A stretch of 64,000 nt of DNA from Chloroflexota bacterium (GTDB lineage Bacteria; Chloroflexota; Anaerolineae; Promineifilales; Promineifilaceae). The position numbers and the translations under genes were made by a program. Position 1 is the first letter of the stretch. Each line of letters begins with the position of its first letter. Shown in pieces: positions 8,981 through 18,017 of this stretch. The stretch is from the NCBI GenBank assembly GCA_022616275.1, contig JAKEFB010000120.1, positions 1 through 64,000 of the forward strand. Direction: 5' to 3'. The notes under the pieces are model-generated. The model was not told the DNA's origin and did not search any database. It worked only from the letters and a program-made list of their open reading frames with translations.

Positions 8981-9748
8981 ATGAACGGCCTCGATTTTGT
9001 CCTGGTGGGGCTGGCGGCGATGGCGGCCGGGGCGGTCAATGCCCTGGCCGGGGGTGGGACGCTGATCTCTTTTCCGGCGTTGGTGGCGGTAGGCGTTCCG
9101 GCCGTGGCCGCCAACGTCACCAATACGGTGGCCCTGTCGCCCGGCTACCTGGGGGCGACGCTTGGCCAGGCCAGGGACTTGCGCGGGCAGGGGCGGCGCT
9201 TGTGGCTGCTGGCCCCGGCCGGGGTGATTGGCGGGGTGATTGGCGGCGTTCTGCTGCTGAACACGGGGGAGCGGGTTTTCCGTTCGCTGGTGCCGTTTTT
9301 GATTTTGCTGGCCTCTTTTCTGCTGGCCGTCCAGGAGCCGGTGCGCAACACCCTGGTGCGGCGGGCCGGGCGGGAGAAGCAGGCAGGCCCAGGCGCGGCC
9401 GGAGGCTGGACGGCGCTGCCGGTGGGGCTGGCGGCGATCTATGGCGGCTATTTCGGGGCGGGGGTGAGCGTCATTGTGCTGGCCGTGCTGGGGCTGGTGC
9501 TGGACGATTCGCTGACGCGGCTGAACGCGCTCAAACAGGCCATTTCGTTCAGCATTAACGTGGCCGCGGCCGTCTTTTTTCTCTTTTCCGGGGAGGTGGT
9601 CTGGGAGGCGGCCGGGGTGATGGCAGTGGGGGCGGTGATTGGCGGGGCCTTGGGCGGCCGGCTGGCCGGGCGCATCCGGCCGGCGGCGCTGCGGCGGGTG
9701 GTGGTCGTGGTCGGGGTGGTGGTGGCGATCATTTACCTGGTGCGTTAG
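8981..9748 (+). CDS. TauE/SafE-family membrane exporter
   Basis: 255 residues, ATG at 8981, eleven bases after the preceding stop. The protein has about eight membrane spans arranged as two related halves; the first half carries the family signature [18 protein letters not shown], and the second a matching [18 protein letters not shown]. TauE/SafE (formerly DUF81) proteins move sulfite, sulfoacetate or other small organic anions across the inner membrane. Nothing nearby identifies the substrate. Two family A palindromes follow the gene. Confidence 0.88.
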   Translation: MNGLDFVLVGLAAMAAGAVNALAGGGTLISFPALVAVGVPAVAANVTNTVALSPGYLGATLGQARDLRGQGRRLWLLAPAGVIGGVIGGVLLLNTGERVFRSLVPFLILLASFLLAVQEPVRNTLVRRAGREKQAGPGAAGGWTALPVGLAAIYGGYFGAGVSVIVLAVLGLVLDDSLTRLNALKQAISFSINVAAAVFFLFSGEVVWEAAGVMAVGAVIGGALGGRLAGRIRPAALRRVVVVVGVVVAIIYLVR

Positions 9749-9756
9749 GCCACCGA

Positions 9757-9906
9757 AAAGCTCCCGGAGGCTTTCACACCGGACGGCCAGCTTTGGAGGA
9801 GCCTCCGGGAGGTTTAAAGCGCCGGCCGGGTCTTGCCGAAAAGGGGCGAACCATTCATAATCCCTGCCCAACGAACCTCCCGGAGGTTCCAAACCTCCGG
9901 GAGGTT
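9757..9906. repeat. Family A palindromic repeats, copies 2 and 3
   Basis: One element spans 9757-9815 (AAAGCTCCCGGAGGCTTT and GCCTCCGGGAGGTTT as outer arms). A second at 9874-9906 consists of AACCTCCCGGAGGTT and AACCTCCGGGAGGTT only 3 bp apart, without the inner stem. They occupy most of the 177 bp between the exporter gene and the glycan cluster and may end the former transcript. Confidence 0.85.
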
Positions 9907-9925
9907 TAAACAGGTGGGAGGACGT

Positions 9926-10516
9926 ATGCTACTGATTGAGCACCGGGTCAACACGGTTGAGAAGCTGTTGAGCGTCCCCACGGATCGCGGGATCGAGGTG
10001 GACGTCCGTGATTACGACGGGGAACTGCGCCTGGTCCACGATCCTTTTTTGAGCGGCGAGCGGTTGGAGGAGCTGCTCGGCGCTTATCGCCACGCCCTGG
10101 TTATCTTTAACGTCAAATGTGACGGGCTGGAGGAGCGAATCATGGCCCTGGCGGCCGAATACCGGGTCGAGAACTATTTCTTCCTCGACGTGGCCCCCCC
10201 CACCCTCATTCGCCTGGCCCGGCGGGGAGTGCGGCAGGCGGCCGTGCGCTATTCGGAGTATGAACCGATTGAGGCCGCGCTGGCGCTGGCCGGAAGAGTC
10301 GAGTGGGTCTGGGTGGACTGCTTTAACCGGCTGCCGCTGGACCCGGCCAGTTACGAGCAGCTGCGCCGCCATTTCAAGCTTTGCCTGGTGTCGCCGGAGC
10401 TGCAAAAGTTTCCCCGCGAGATGATCCAGAGCTTTCGCCGGCAGTTGTGGGAGATGCCGGTGGACGCGGTCTGTACGGATTTTTGTGAGGACTGGGTAAG
10501 CGAGAGCGAGAGCTAG
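9926..10516 (+). CDS. Glycerophosphodiester phosphodiesterase-like protein
   Basis: 196 residues, ATG at 9926 with GGGAGGACGT upstream. The N-terminal motifs match the GDPD/PI-PLC barrel: IEHRVNT with the early Glu-His, then GIEVDVRDYDGELRLVHDP, where the Glu/Asp pair binds the metal and the His is catalytic. The protein is short for the family (usually about 240), with the later strands condensed, so activity is not certain. As first gene of a glycan cluster it might act on a sugar or polyol phosphodiester rather than on lipid headgroups. The next gene begins nine bases downstream. Confidence 0.72.
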   Translation: MLLIEHRVNTVEKLLSVPTDRGIEVDVRDYDGELRLVHDPFLSGERLEELLGAYRHALVIFNVKCDGLEERIMALAAEYRVENYFFLDVAPPTLIRLARRGVRQAAVRYSEYEPIEAALALAGRVEWVWVDCFNRLPLDPASYEQLRRHFKLCLVSPELQKFPREMIQSFRRQLWEMPVDAVCTDFCEDWVSESES

Positions 10517-10525
10517 AGGTAGTCC

Positions 10526-12448
10526 ATGTTGCTAAAAGCGGCGGCGGCGCGGCCGGGGGTGGAGCGGTTGGTGGTGGGCAGGACGGCGTTTTACGTTTTG
10601 ACGACGCTGTTTATGCTGCTGCTTTTTGGCCTGAAGGACGTGCTGGTCCTCTTCGATCAGGAGTGGCCGCATCTGTATGCAGTAGCCAATAACCCGGTCT
10701 TGAGCTGGGAAGAAGTGTTCGTCTATCTACCGCAAGCCAATCATTTTTCGCTGGCTACGCCGTTGCCGGCCGCGCCAATGGCCGATCCGGCGCTGAGCCA
10801 GTTGACGAGCTTCCCGGCGCTGACGCTGGTCTTGCAAGGGGTTTTATATCGCTGGCTGTTCGGGGGCAACGCCGACGCATACCTGCTGGCGATGCACACG
10901 CTGCTGCCGGTGGCCGCTTTCTGGGTGTTGTTCCTGATTTATCGCCGCTACGTGGCCGAGTCGTGGGCCTTGCTGCTGGCCTTCTGGGGGGTCACTTTTT
11001 ACCGCAACTTCTCTTCGCTGGGCTACTGGCTTAAGCTGGTCACCGGCCGGGGCGGTTTTATCGAGGCGGCCAGCCTGTCGCCGCTAGAGTTAAGCCGGAC
11101 GCCGGCCCCGGCGCTGACCTTCTTGCTCTTTATCGTCACCTTCTACCTGTGTACGCGAGACAATAAGCCCACGCCGCAGAAGATGGCCCTGTACAGCGGC
11201 TTGTGGGCCTTACAGTTGTACGTCTACCTGTTCAACTTTATCGCCGGGGTGTTGTTCTGGCTGGCCTACCTGGTTTTTACCTGCTATCTACAGGATAAGG
11301 GGATCAAGCCCGGCCGGGTGGCGCGGGTGCTATTGTTGAACATGGGGGTCATATTGGCCGTCGTGTCGCCGTTGCTGGCCAGGCAATTGTTTTTTACGAC
11401 GCCGCTGGACTGGGAGGTGTGGCAGCGGATGGGGATGATTGCCGCCAGCGCCGGGCCAATTACCAGCGAGTGGGGTTTCTTGCTGGCTTACGCCCTGCCG
11501 CTGGCGGTGGTGCTGTTGGTGACCTGGGTCGCGTCGGCCGATTATTACGAGCTGGTCTACCGCTTTGCCCCGGTGTTCTTGATGATTCTGGTCGAGATCG
11601 TGGTCTTGAACCTGCACCTGATCCTGGGACAATTTTTCCAGCCCTACCTGTTCTCAGTGCGGATTGGCAATTTTTTCTCGCGCTACCTGTATTTTATTCC
11701 GATCATTTACTTTATCTCCCACCCGCGCAAGACGCGCTTTCACCGGCGTGGCCGGCTGAGCCAGGCCATCACGCCGGTCTACGAGGCGGCCGCCAGCCTG
11801 GTAGTGCGCTGGCGGCGAGCCATTGCCCTGGCAGGGATGGGCCTGATTGCGGTGGTGGTGGTCGCTTCCAGCCTGAAATACGCCGGCAACCACGCCGGCC
11901 GGGTCGGACCGCAGATGGTGGCAACGATGGCGCGGTTTGAGGCCCTGGCACAAGGGCGGCCAGCCGGCGAGCTGGTGGCCTCGGAGGACATTGCCGTGAA
12001 CCTGTTGCTGCCGGTGCTGTCAGATCAGGAAACGCTGCTGGTCAGTTCGTTTAACAATTATGTCCCAGAAGAAGAGATCCTGGAGCGTCTGCTACTTTTT
12101 GCCCACATTTTTAACTGGGGCGAAGCCCAATTCCTGGCCTTTATGAGGCCGTCGCCGCGTTTCACCACCTTTTACACCGACAACGACTTTATCCTCTCAC
12201 CGGAGGTGCTGCAAAATGGTTTTGGCTACTGGCTGCTGAACCACCACCGGGAGATGGGCACGGCCGAGCTGGCGGCCTACGAGGCCATGCTGGCGGAGCG
12301 GTTTGGGCAGTTTGATGTGCGGGCGGCCGTGGCGGCTTATGGGGTGACGGCGGTGCAGGCGGCCGGGCCGATTAATCTATTGCTGGCGGTGGAATCGGAG
12401 AGGGCGGCCGGGGATATGGTGATTTATCAGTTAGAGACAAAGGAATAA
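10526..12448 (+). CDS. Large polytopic membrane protein, probable GT-C glycosyltransferase
   Basis: 640 residues, ATG at 10526 after GAGGTAG. About 10-12 membrane spans lie between residues 20 and 465, followed by a soluble C-terminal region of about 170 residues. An acidic pair in the first outer loop (DQEWPHLY, about residues 49-56) is where GT-C transferases carry catalytic acids, but I cannot name a family. The stop is directly followed by the ATG of the dehydrogenase at 12449, so the genes are co-transcribed. By context it transfers a lipid-linked sugar, or exports it, at the outer face of the membrane. Confidence 0.75.
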   Translation: MLLKAAAARPGVERLVVGRTAFYVLTTLFMLLLFGLKDVLVLFDQEWPHLYAVANNPVLSWEEVFVYLPQANHFSLATPLPAAPMADPALSQLTSFPALTLVLQGVLYRWLFGGNADAYLLAMHTLLPVAAFWVLFLIYRRYVAESWALLLAFWGVTFYRNFSSLGYWLKLVTGRGGFIEAASLSPLELSRTPAPALTFLLFIVTFYLCTRDNKPTPQKMALYSGLWALQLYVYLFNFIAGVLFWLAYLVFTCYLQDKGIKPGRVARVLLLNMGVILAVVSPLLARQLFFTTPLDWEVWQRMGMIAASAGPITSEWGFLLAYALPLAVVLLVTWVASADYYELVYRFAPVFLMILVEIVVLNLHLILGQFFQPYLFSVRIGNFFSRYLYFIPIIYFISHPRKTRFHRRGRLSQAITPVYEAAASLVVRWRRAIALAGMGLIAVVVVASSLKYAGNHAGRVGPQMVATMARFEALAQGRPAGELVASEDIAVNLLLPVLSDQETLLVSSFNNYVPEEEILERLLLFAHIFNWGEAQFLAFMRPSPRFTTFYTDNDFILSPEVLQNGFGYWLLNHHREMGTAELAAYEAMLAERFGQFDVRAAVAAYGVTAVQAAGPINLLLAVESERAAGDMVIYQLETKE

Positions 12449-13504
12449 ATGGCTGGACAGATGAAGGCGGCGGTCCTTGCCGGCATTGAGAAGATTGAGA
12501 TCAGGCAGGTGGCGATGCCGGAAGTGACGGCCGGGACGGTGCTGATCAAGGTCCTGGCCTGCGGCGTGTGCGGCTCGGACATTCGCATTTTCCACAACGG
12601 TCACAAGCGGGTGAGTTACCCGGCCATTACCGGCCACGAGATTGCCGGCGAGGTGGTGGCAGTTGGACCGGGCGTGGACCGCTTCCGGGTGGGCGACCAG
12701 GTGTCGCTGGGGGCAGACGTGCCTTGTGGGGAGTGTGAGTGGTGCCAGAACGGGCTGGGCAATTGCTGCCAGCAAAATTACGCCATCGGCCACCAGTTCC
12801 CCGGCGGGTTTGCCGAGTATTGCCTGTTGGGTCCGATGACGGTGCGCTACGGGCCGGTCCGGCGGATTCCAGCCGGGGTAGACGTGGAGCAGGCGGCGCT
12901 GGCCGAGCCGCTGGCCTGCTGTATCAATGGGCTGGAGCGAGTGGCGTTTGCGCCCGGCCGGTCGGTGGTCATTATCGGCGCCGGGCCGATTGGGATGATG
13001 CTGGCCCAGGCGGCGCGGGCCTTTGGCTCGCCGCTGATAGTCCTCTGTGACGTGGACGAGCGGCGGCTGGAAATGGCGCGGCTCGCCGGGGCCACCTATT
13101 ACTTGAATACGGCGGCGAACGACATCACGACGGCCGTGCTGGACATTACCAACGGGCGGGGGGCGGATGCGGTGTTCACGGCCTGCCCCAGCCCGGAGGC
13201 GCAGGAAGACGCGCTACGTATTGTGGGGACGCGCGGCGCGGTCAACTTTTTCGGTGGTCTGCCCGGCCCGGCCCGGCCGATCCAGCTTCTGTCCAACGTG
13301 GTCCATTACAAAGAAATCACCGTCACCGGCTCGCACGGCTCGACGCCCCGGCAGCACGCCCTGGCGGTTGATTTGATTGCCGGCGGCCGGGTTGATTTGT
13401 CGGGGATGATTACGCACCGCTTTGTCCTGGACGAGATTAGGCGGGCGTTCCAGGTGGTGGAGGAGCGGGCTGGGCTTAAGGTCATGGTGAAACCTAATGG
13501 TTAA
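12449..13504 (+). CDS. Zinc-dependent MDR alcohol/polyol dehydrogenase
   Basis: 351 residues, starting immediately after the previous stop with AAGGA as ribosome site. Catalytic zinc ligands are in CGVCGSD (about residues 37-43) and GHE (about 61-63); the structural zinc site is the four-cysteine run CGECEWCQNGLGNCC (about 92-106). The cofactor-binding Rossmann motif is VVIIGAGPIGMM (about 174-185). This is the sorbitol/threonine dehydrogenase branch of the medium-chain family. Next to a ribulose-5-phosphate epimerase and sugar nucleotidyltransferases, a ketose- or polyol-phosphate substrate (as for ribulose-5-phosphate reductases of the TarJ type) is a reasonable inference. Confidence 0.88.
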   Translation: MAGQMKAAVLAGIEKIEIRQVAMPEVTAGTVLIKVLACGVCGSDIRIFHNGHKRVSYPAITGHEIAGEVVAVGPGVDRFRVGDQVSLGADVPCGECEWCQNGLGNCCQQNYAIGHQFPGGFAEYCLLGPMTVRYGPVRRIPAGVDVEQAALAEPLACCINGLERVAFAPGRSVVIIGAGPIGMMLAQAARAFGSPLIVLCDVDERRLEMARLAGATYYLNTAANDITTAVLDITNGRGADAVFTACPSPEAQEDALRIVGTRGAVNFFGGLPGPARPIQLLSNVVHYKEITVTGSHGSTPRQHALAVDLIAGGRVDLSGMITHRFVLDEIRRAFQVVEERAGLKVMVKPNG

Positions 13505-14186
13505 TCACCAGGTGATGATCAGCGCTTCGATTATGTGCGCCAACTGGATGCGGCTGGAGGAGGACTTGCGGGCGCTGGAACAGGCCGGCGTCCGGTACAT
13601 TCATTATGACGTGATGGATGGTTTCTTCGTCGAGGATTACTGCCTGGGAACGAGCATCATTAATGAGATTCGAGCCAATACGTTCCTGGCGGCCGACTAC
13701 CACCTGATGGTCGAGGAGCCGATCCGCATTCTGCGCAACTTTACGCCGGACGAGGGGGCGATCCTCTCGATTCATTATGAAGCCTGCCGCAATCTGCACC
13801 GCGACCTGATCCGGGTCAAGCGGCAGGGCTTTCAGGCCGGGCTGGTCCTCAACCCGGCGACGACCCTGAACGCGATTGAGTACGTCATTGACGAAGTGGA
13901 CACGATCACGATTATGACGGTGAATCCGGGCTTCAAGGGGCAAAAGCTGGTGCCGCAAATGTTGAAGAAAATCGAGGCGCTGGCCCAGCTCCGCTCCAGG
14001 CTGAAGCTAGGGTTCAAGATTAGCGTGGACGGTAATGTGGACGCCGACAATATCCCGGCGATGGTGGCGGCCGGGGCGGACACCCTGGTCGGCGGCTCGT
14101 CGGGGCTGTTTGTGGCCGGGCGGCCGCTGGCGGACTCGATTGTGGCGATGCGGCGGTGTATTGAGGTGGGGCTGGCGATGAGGTAG
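13497..14186 (+). CDS. rpe: Ribulose-phosphate 3-epimerase family protein
   Basis: 229 residues; ATG at 13497 overlaps the previous gene by 8 bp. The TIM-barrel signatures of Rpe are present: SASIMCANW near the start, HYDVMDG (metal-binding Asp, about 36-42), YHLMV, IMTVNPGFKGQ (phosphate loop, about 139-149) and ISVDGNV (second catalytic Asp, about 175-181). The family interconverts D-ribulose 5-phosphate and D-xylulose 5-phosphate. Some motifs differ from housekeeping Rpe, for example the segment FFVEDYCLGTSIIN after the first Asp, where the usual form is FVPN(I/L)TFG. This fits a specialised paralogue acting on another ketose phosphate of the cluster. Confidence 0.88.
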   Translation: MVNHQVMISASIMCANWMRLEEDLRALEQAGVRYIHYDVMDGFFVEDYCLGTSIINEIRANTFLAADYHLMVEEPIRILRNFTPDEGAILSIHYEACRNLHRDLIRVKRQGFQAGLVLNPATTLNAIEYVIDEVDTITIMTVNPGFKGQKLVPQMLKKIEALAQLRSRLKLGFKISVDGNVDADNIPAMVAAGADTLVGGSSGLFVAGRPLADSIVAMRRCIEVGLAMR

Positions 14187-14210
14187 GATTAAGTGGCCTG
14201 GTGGTTTGGG

Positions 14211-14252
14211 TTATTGGTTATTGGTTATTGGTTGTTGGTTATTGGTTATTAG
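14211..14252. repeat. Heptanucleotide tandem repeat before a start codon
   Basis: Six 7-bp units of TTATTGG (two with one change: TTGTTGG and TTATTAG) run from 14211 to 14252, ending 3 bp before the ATG at 14256. The repeat replaces the place where a ribosome binding site would be expected. Confidence 0.95.
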
Positions 14253-14255
14253 TGG

Positions 14256-15164
14256 ATGGACGTACAACTGGGTATTAACACCGGGTTCGCGCTGAACCGA
14301 TATAGCGCGCCGCAGCAGTGGATTCCGCTGGTGGCGGAGACGTTTGGGCTGCGGATCGTGCAGTTTACGGCCGATCTGCTCAATCCCTCTTTGCCGGACG
14401 AGATTATTGCCGGGCAACTGGCGCAGATCAGGTCGCTGCTGGAGAAGTACGGCGTGCGGGCGCAGCACACCTTTACCAGCGCTTTTACCCGGGTCAATCA
14501 CCTGTCCCATCCCGACCCGCAGGTGCGGGCCTATTGGGTCGGGTGGTTCCGCCGGTTCGTGGACATTTCGGTGGCCGTGGGGGCAGAGAGCATGGGCAGC
14601 CATTTCGGTATTCTGACCGTACCCGACCTGGAAGACGCGGCGGTGCGGGCGCAGCGCTTCCGGGAAACGATTGCCGGCTGGCAGCAAATTGCCGCTTACG
14701 CGGCCGAGAAGGGGCTGGCTTACCTGACCTGGGAGCCGATGTCTATCCCCCGCGAATATGGCCAGACGATAGCCGAGACGCGGCGGATTCACCAGGCAGT
14801 CAACGCCGGCAGCCCGTTGCCGTTTAAGCTGTGCCTGGACGTGGACCACGGCGACGTGGCTTCGCCGGACCCGGCCGACACCGACCCCTACGCCTGGATT
14901 GCCGCTTTGGGTACGGAATCGCCGATCATTCACCTGAAGCAGACCTCGGCCAACAAGCACGGCCACTGGCCGTTTGCGCCGGAGTACAACGAGGCGGGGC
15001 GGATTACGCCGGAGCGGTTGCTGGTCGCTCTGGAAGCGGCCGGGGTGGAGAAGGTGACGCTGCTACTGGAGCTGAGTTTCCGCGAGCGCGAGCCGTATGA
15101 GAGCCGGGTGGTGCGGGATATTGTGGCCTCGGTGGACTACTGGCGGCCGTACGTGACAAGGTGA
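14256..15164 (+). CDS. Sugar-phosphate isomerase/epimerase (xylose isomerase-like barrel)
   Basis: 302 residues from ATG at 14256. No ribosome site is visible; the upstream bases are a 7-bp tandem repeat. The sequence reads as an AP-endonuclease-2/xylose-isomerase-like barrel: LGINTGFAL at the start, a metal-ligand Glu in TWEPMS (about 163-168), DVDHGD (about 194-199), and HLKQTSANKHGHWPF (about 228-242). The last motif resembles that of D-erythrulose 1-phosphate 3-epimerases of tetritol pathways, which I hold as a possibility only. With the adjacent ribulose-phosphate epimerase and polyol dehydrogenases it suggests a pathway that reshapes a short ketose phosphate. Confidence 0.8.
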   Translation: MDVQLGINTGFALNRYSAPQQWIPLVAETFGLRIVQFTADLLNPSLPDEIIAGQLAQIRSLLEKYGVRAQHTFTSAFTRVNHLSHPDPQVRAYWVGWFRRFVDISVAVGAESMGSHFGILTVPDLEDAAVRAQRFRETIAGWQQIAAYAAEKGLAYLTWEPMSIPREYGQTIAETRRIHQAVNAGSPLPFKLCLDVDHGDVASPDPADTDPYAWIAALGTESPIIHLKQTSANKHGHWPFAPEYNEAGRITPERLLVALEAAGVEKVTLLLELSFREREPYESRVVRDIVASVDYWRPYVTR

Positions 15165-15176
15165 CAGGGTGACAAG

Positions 15177-15953
15177 GTGAGAACGGCGCCGCCGCATAAG
15201 ATTGTTATTCCGATGGCCGGGCATTCGCGGCGTTTCCAGGCGGCCGGTTACACGGTCCCCAAGCCGTTTATCCTGATTGACGGCCGGCCAATGATTGAGC
15301 GGGTGTGCCGGATGTTTTCGCCGCAGGATGAGTTTGTCTTTATCTGCGGCCGGGAGCATTTGCAGGCTGAACCGGCCTACCGGGACGTTTTGCGGCGTAT
15401 CGCGCCCAAGACACACATCGTGGAGATTGCCACCCACGAGTGCGGGCCGCTGGTTACAGCGCTGGCAGCCGAGGAGGTGATGGCCGAGGACGAGCCGGTC
15501 ATCGTCAGCTACTGTGACTTTACGATGGGCTGGAATTACGAGCAGTTTTTGCTGAAGGCGGCCCTATACGACGGGGCGATCCCAGTCTTTCGCGACTTCC
15601 ACCCGGCCTCGTTTGGCGATACGTATTACTGCTACATCCGCACCAACGAGGAGCTGGAAATGATCGCGCTGCGGGAGAAACAATCTTTTACGGATAACCG
15701 GGTGGCGGAGTTTGCCTCGACCGGGGTCTACTACGTAGACCAGTGGCGGACGTTTAAGCGCTACGCCCAGGAGGTCATTGCCCAGGAGCAAAAGGTGGCG
15801 GCCGAGTATTACGCCAGCCTCATTTATCCGTTGATGGTGCGGGACGGCCGGCCGGTGTGTGTCTATGAGGTGGAGAAGTTTATCTGTTGGGGGACGCCGG
15901 AGGATTTGGCGGAGTATACGTTCTGGTCGGAGTATTTTGCCCAGGCGAGTTAG
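15177..15953 (+). CDS. Sugar nucleotidyltransferase, first of two sisters
   Basis: 258 residues from GTG at 15177, twelve bases after the previous stop, preceded by a short repeated GTGACAAG sequence. The N-terminal nucleotide-binding loop IPMAGHSRRF (about 11-20) followed by VPKPFILIDGRPMIERV is that of NTP-sugar pyrophosphorylases. The metal-binding Asp lies in VSYCDF (about 111-116). At about 258 residues it is a minimal catalytic domain with no extra beta-helix. It likely activates a sugar- or polyol-phosphate with CTP, UTP or GTP. The gene at 16002 is a close relative with the same loop position, suggesting tandem duplication and divergence. Confidence 0.85.
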   Translation: MRTAPPHKIVIPMAGHSRRFQAAGYTVPKPFILIDGRPMIERVCRMFSPQDEFVFICGREHLQAEPAYRDVLRRIAPKTHIVEIATHECGPLVTALAAEEVMAEDEPVIVSYCDFTMGWNYEQFLLKAALYDGAIPVFRDFHPASFGDTYYCYIRTNEELEMIALREKQSFTDNRVAEFASTGVYYVDQWRTFKRYAQEVIAQEQKVAAEYYASLIYPLMVRDGRPVCVYEVEKFICWGTPEDLAEYTFWSEYFAQAS

Positions 15954-15959
15954 AGTCAG

Positions 15960-15978
15960 GTTTTGGCAAGGCCAAAAC
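15960..15978. repeat. Small hairpin repeat
   Basis: GTTTTGGC-aag-GCCAAAAC forms an 8-bp perfect stem with a 3-base loop between the two nucleotidyltransferase genes. Its centre (TTTGGCAAGGCCAAA) is shared with the 50-bp repeats at 61293 and 62478. Confidence 0.8.
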
Positions 15979-16001
15979 TCGGTTAGAGTTAGAGTTAACG
16001 G

Positions 16002-16820
16002 ATGGCAGGAAGAAGCAGGCGAATTAATCTGATTCCGATGGCGGGGCGGGGCAACCGGTTTTTCCAGGAGAAGTACCGGGTCCCTAAGCCGTTTGTGCCG
16101 GTGCGCGACCGACCGATGTTTCTGGCGGCGGCGCGCTCCTTCCCGCCGGCCGACCAGAGTATCTTCCTGGTCCAGGCCGAGCACCTGGAGAAATATCGCC
16201 TGGCGGAGATTGCCGGCCGGGAGTACCCGGGCCACACGCTGATTCCCGTCAACGGCCTGACCGAAGGGCAGGCCTGCACCTGCCTGCTGGCCGAGGAGCA
16301 CCTGGAGCCGCAGGCGGCGCTGTTCATTGCCTCGTGCGATTACGAGATGATTTACGACCGGGCAGCCTACGAGGCCTTGCGGGAGAACCCAGAGATTGAC
16401 GTCATCATCTGGACGTTTAAGATTGGGGCGATCAAAAAAGCCAACCCCAACGCCTTCGCCTACTGCCGGACAGACGGCCGGCGGGTGGTCGAGGTGGTGG
16501 AAAAGCGGACGATTAGCGACAGGCCGGAGAATGATCCGGCCGTGGTCGGCTCGTTTACGTACCGGACGGCCGAATTGTTTGTGCGTGGGGCGAAGGAGAT
16601 GATTGCCCGGAATATCCGGGTCAACGGCGAGTTTTACGTGGGGACGAGTATTAACCAACTCATTGCCGCCGGCTGCCAGGTGGTAACCTTTGAGATTGAG
16701 AAGTTTATCTCCTTTGGCAATCCCTATGAGTTGATGCACTTTGAGTATTGGGAGGAGTATTTTGATTCGTTGCCGGACCATCCTTACCGGATGAATTACG
16801 GGCATAAGAGGCTACCCTGA
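16002..16820 (+). CDS. Sugar nucleotidyltransferase, second of two sisters
   Basis: 272 residues, ATG at 16002. The loop IPMAGRGNRFF occupies the same residue positions (11-21) as in the preceding gene, followed by RVPKPFVPVRDRPM. The metal Asp is in IASCDYEM (about 108-115). A characteristic tail NPYELMHFEYWEEYF closes the protein. The presence of two transferases implies two activated sugars, or a duplicated step with changed specificity. It sits in the same transcript as its sister, separated by a small hairpin. Confidence 0.85.
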   Translation: MAGRSRRINLIPMAGRGNRFFQEKYRVPKPFVPVRDRPMFLAAARSFPPADQSIFLVQAEHLEKYRLAEIAGREYPGHTLIPVNGLTEGQACTCLLAEEHLEPQAALFIASCDYEMIYDRAAYEALRENPEIDVIIWTFKIGAIKKANPNAFAYCRTDGRRVVEVVEKRTISDRPENDPAVVGSFTYRTAELFVRGAKEMIARNIRVNGEFYVGTSINQLIAAGCQVVTFEIEKFISFGNPYELMHFEYWEEYFDSLPDHPYRMNYGHKRLP

Positions 16821-16904
16821 GTTTTTTGCCACTAATGACGCAAGCAACTTGCGTTTGCACGAATTTCACTAATTTTCGTGTCATTCGTGGCAGGCAAAGT
16901 AGGA
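16821..16904. repeat. Intergenic repeat-like sequence
   Basis: The 84-bp gap holds GACGCAAGcaaCTTGCGTT, a short hairpin, inside text of the type CACGAATTTCACTAATTTTCGTG, itself an inverted repeat. Such stretches recur between genes in this window (compare 60231-60270 and 51428-51460) and look like a dispersed family rather than a gene. Confidence 0.5.
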
Positions 16905-18017
16905 ATGACAGAGCCTGAGTTGTCTGTTGTCTTGCCTTGTTATAATGAGGGGCCGAATATTTCGTTGATTATTGAGCGAGTGCGGAAATTTTGGCCGCAG
17001 GAGAATTTTGAGCTGATCCTGGTCAATAACGGCTCGACGGACGAATCGGCCGAAATTTTGGCGGCCGAGACGAGCCGGCCAGAAAACGGTTTTGTCAGGG
17101 TCGTGACGGTGGAGCGGAATATCGGCTACGGGCACGGCATTTTGACCGGGCTGAAAGCGGCCCGCGCGCCCGTCCTGGCCTACAGCCACGCCGACATTCA
17201 GACGCCACCGGAGGACGTGTTCAAAGCCTTTCACCTGCTGGCGGAGCGGCGGCTGGACGTGGATCAAACGTTGATCAAAGGGAAGCGGATGAACCGGCCG
17301 AAGGACGCTCTTGTTCTGACCAACGGGCTGGCCAAAATCGTGGAAATCGTTCTTGGGCAGCAAATGGACGACATCAACGGGCAGCCCAAGCTCTTTTCAC
17401 ACCACCTGCTGGCCCAGCTCAGGCGTCCGCCAACGGGGTTTGCCTTTGACACCTACCTGATGTACGTGGCCCGGTTGCAGGGTATGGCTTTGGTTGATTT
17501 TCCGGTAGATTTTGGCGTGCGCCTCCACGGACAGTCGAAATGGGCTACCAGCATTTTGAGCCGGTATAAGACGATCTGGCGCTACCTGGTTAGCGTCGGG
17601 CAAATCGCCATGGCCCATTACGACGCGCCGGGCAACCTGTTGCGCCAGTTTACGCGTTTTATCGCCACCGGGATCCTCACCAACGTGGTCAATTATGCGA
17701 CCTTTTGGGCGCTGTTGCGTTTGTTGGGGGTGCATTACGTGATTTCATCGGTGACCGGGTTTCTGGCCGGCTTTGTGGTCGGCTTCTGGGTCAATCGCCA
17801 ATGGACGTTTGAGGCGGCGGCCGGGAAGCGCGGCCGGCAACTGGCCAGGTTTTTCATCGTCAACGCCATCTCTCTGGCCGCCAACGTGGCCACCATCCGC
17901 TTCTTTACCGAGGTGGTCCGGCTCATCCCTGAAATTTCGCAACTGATCGCCATTGCCGTGAGTACGTTGATTAACTTTACCGGCTCCAAGTTTTGGGCCT
18001 TTCGGAGGGCGTCGTGA
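16905..18017 (+). CDS. GT2 glycosyltransferase fused to a GtrA membrane domain
   Basis: 370 residues from ATG at 16905 (GTAGGA just upstream; an in-frame GTG at 16878 is possible). Residues of about 1-225 are a GT-A family 2 transferase of the dolichol-phosphate-mannose synthase type: LSVVLPCYNEGPNIS at the start, NNGSTD, and the acidic HADIQ near 95. Residues of about 250-365 form a GtrA domain with four membrane spans. Such fusions make polyprenyl-phosphate-linked sugars and flip or hand them over at the membrane. This fits with the GT-C/GT39-like proteins of the cluster as acceptor-side transferases. Its stop overlaps the GTG of the next gene. Confidence 0.88.
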   Translation: MTEPELSVVLPCYNEGPNISLIIERVRKFWPQENFELILVNNGSTDESAEILAAETSRPENGFVRVVTVERNIGYGHGILTGLKAARAPVLAYSHADIQTPPEDVFKAFHLLAERRLDVDQTLIKGKRMNRPKDALVLTNGLAKIVEIVLGQQMDDINGQPKLFSHHLLAQLRRPPTGFAFDTYLMYVARLQGMALVDFPVDFGVRLHGQSKWATSILSRYKTIWRYLVSVGQIAMAHYDAPGNLLRQFTRFIATGILTNVVNYATFWALLRLLGVHYVISSVTGFLAGFVVGFWVNRQWTFEAAAGKRGRQLARFFIVNAISLAANVATIRFFTEVVRLIPEISQLIAIAVSTLINFTGSKFWAFRRAS

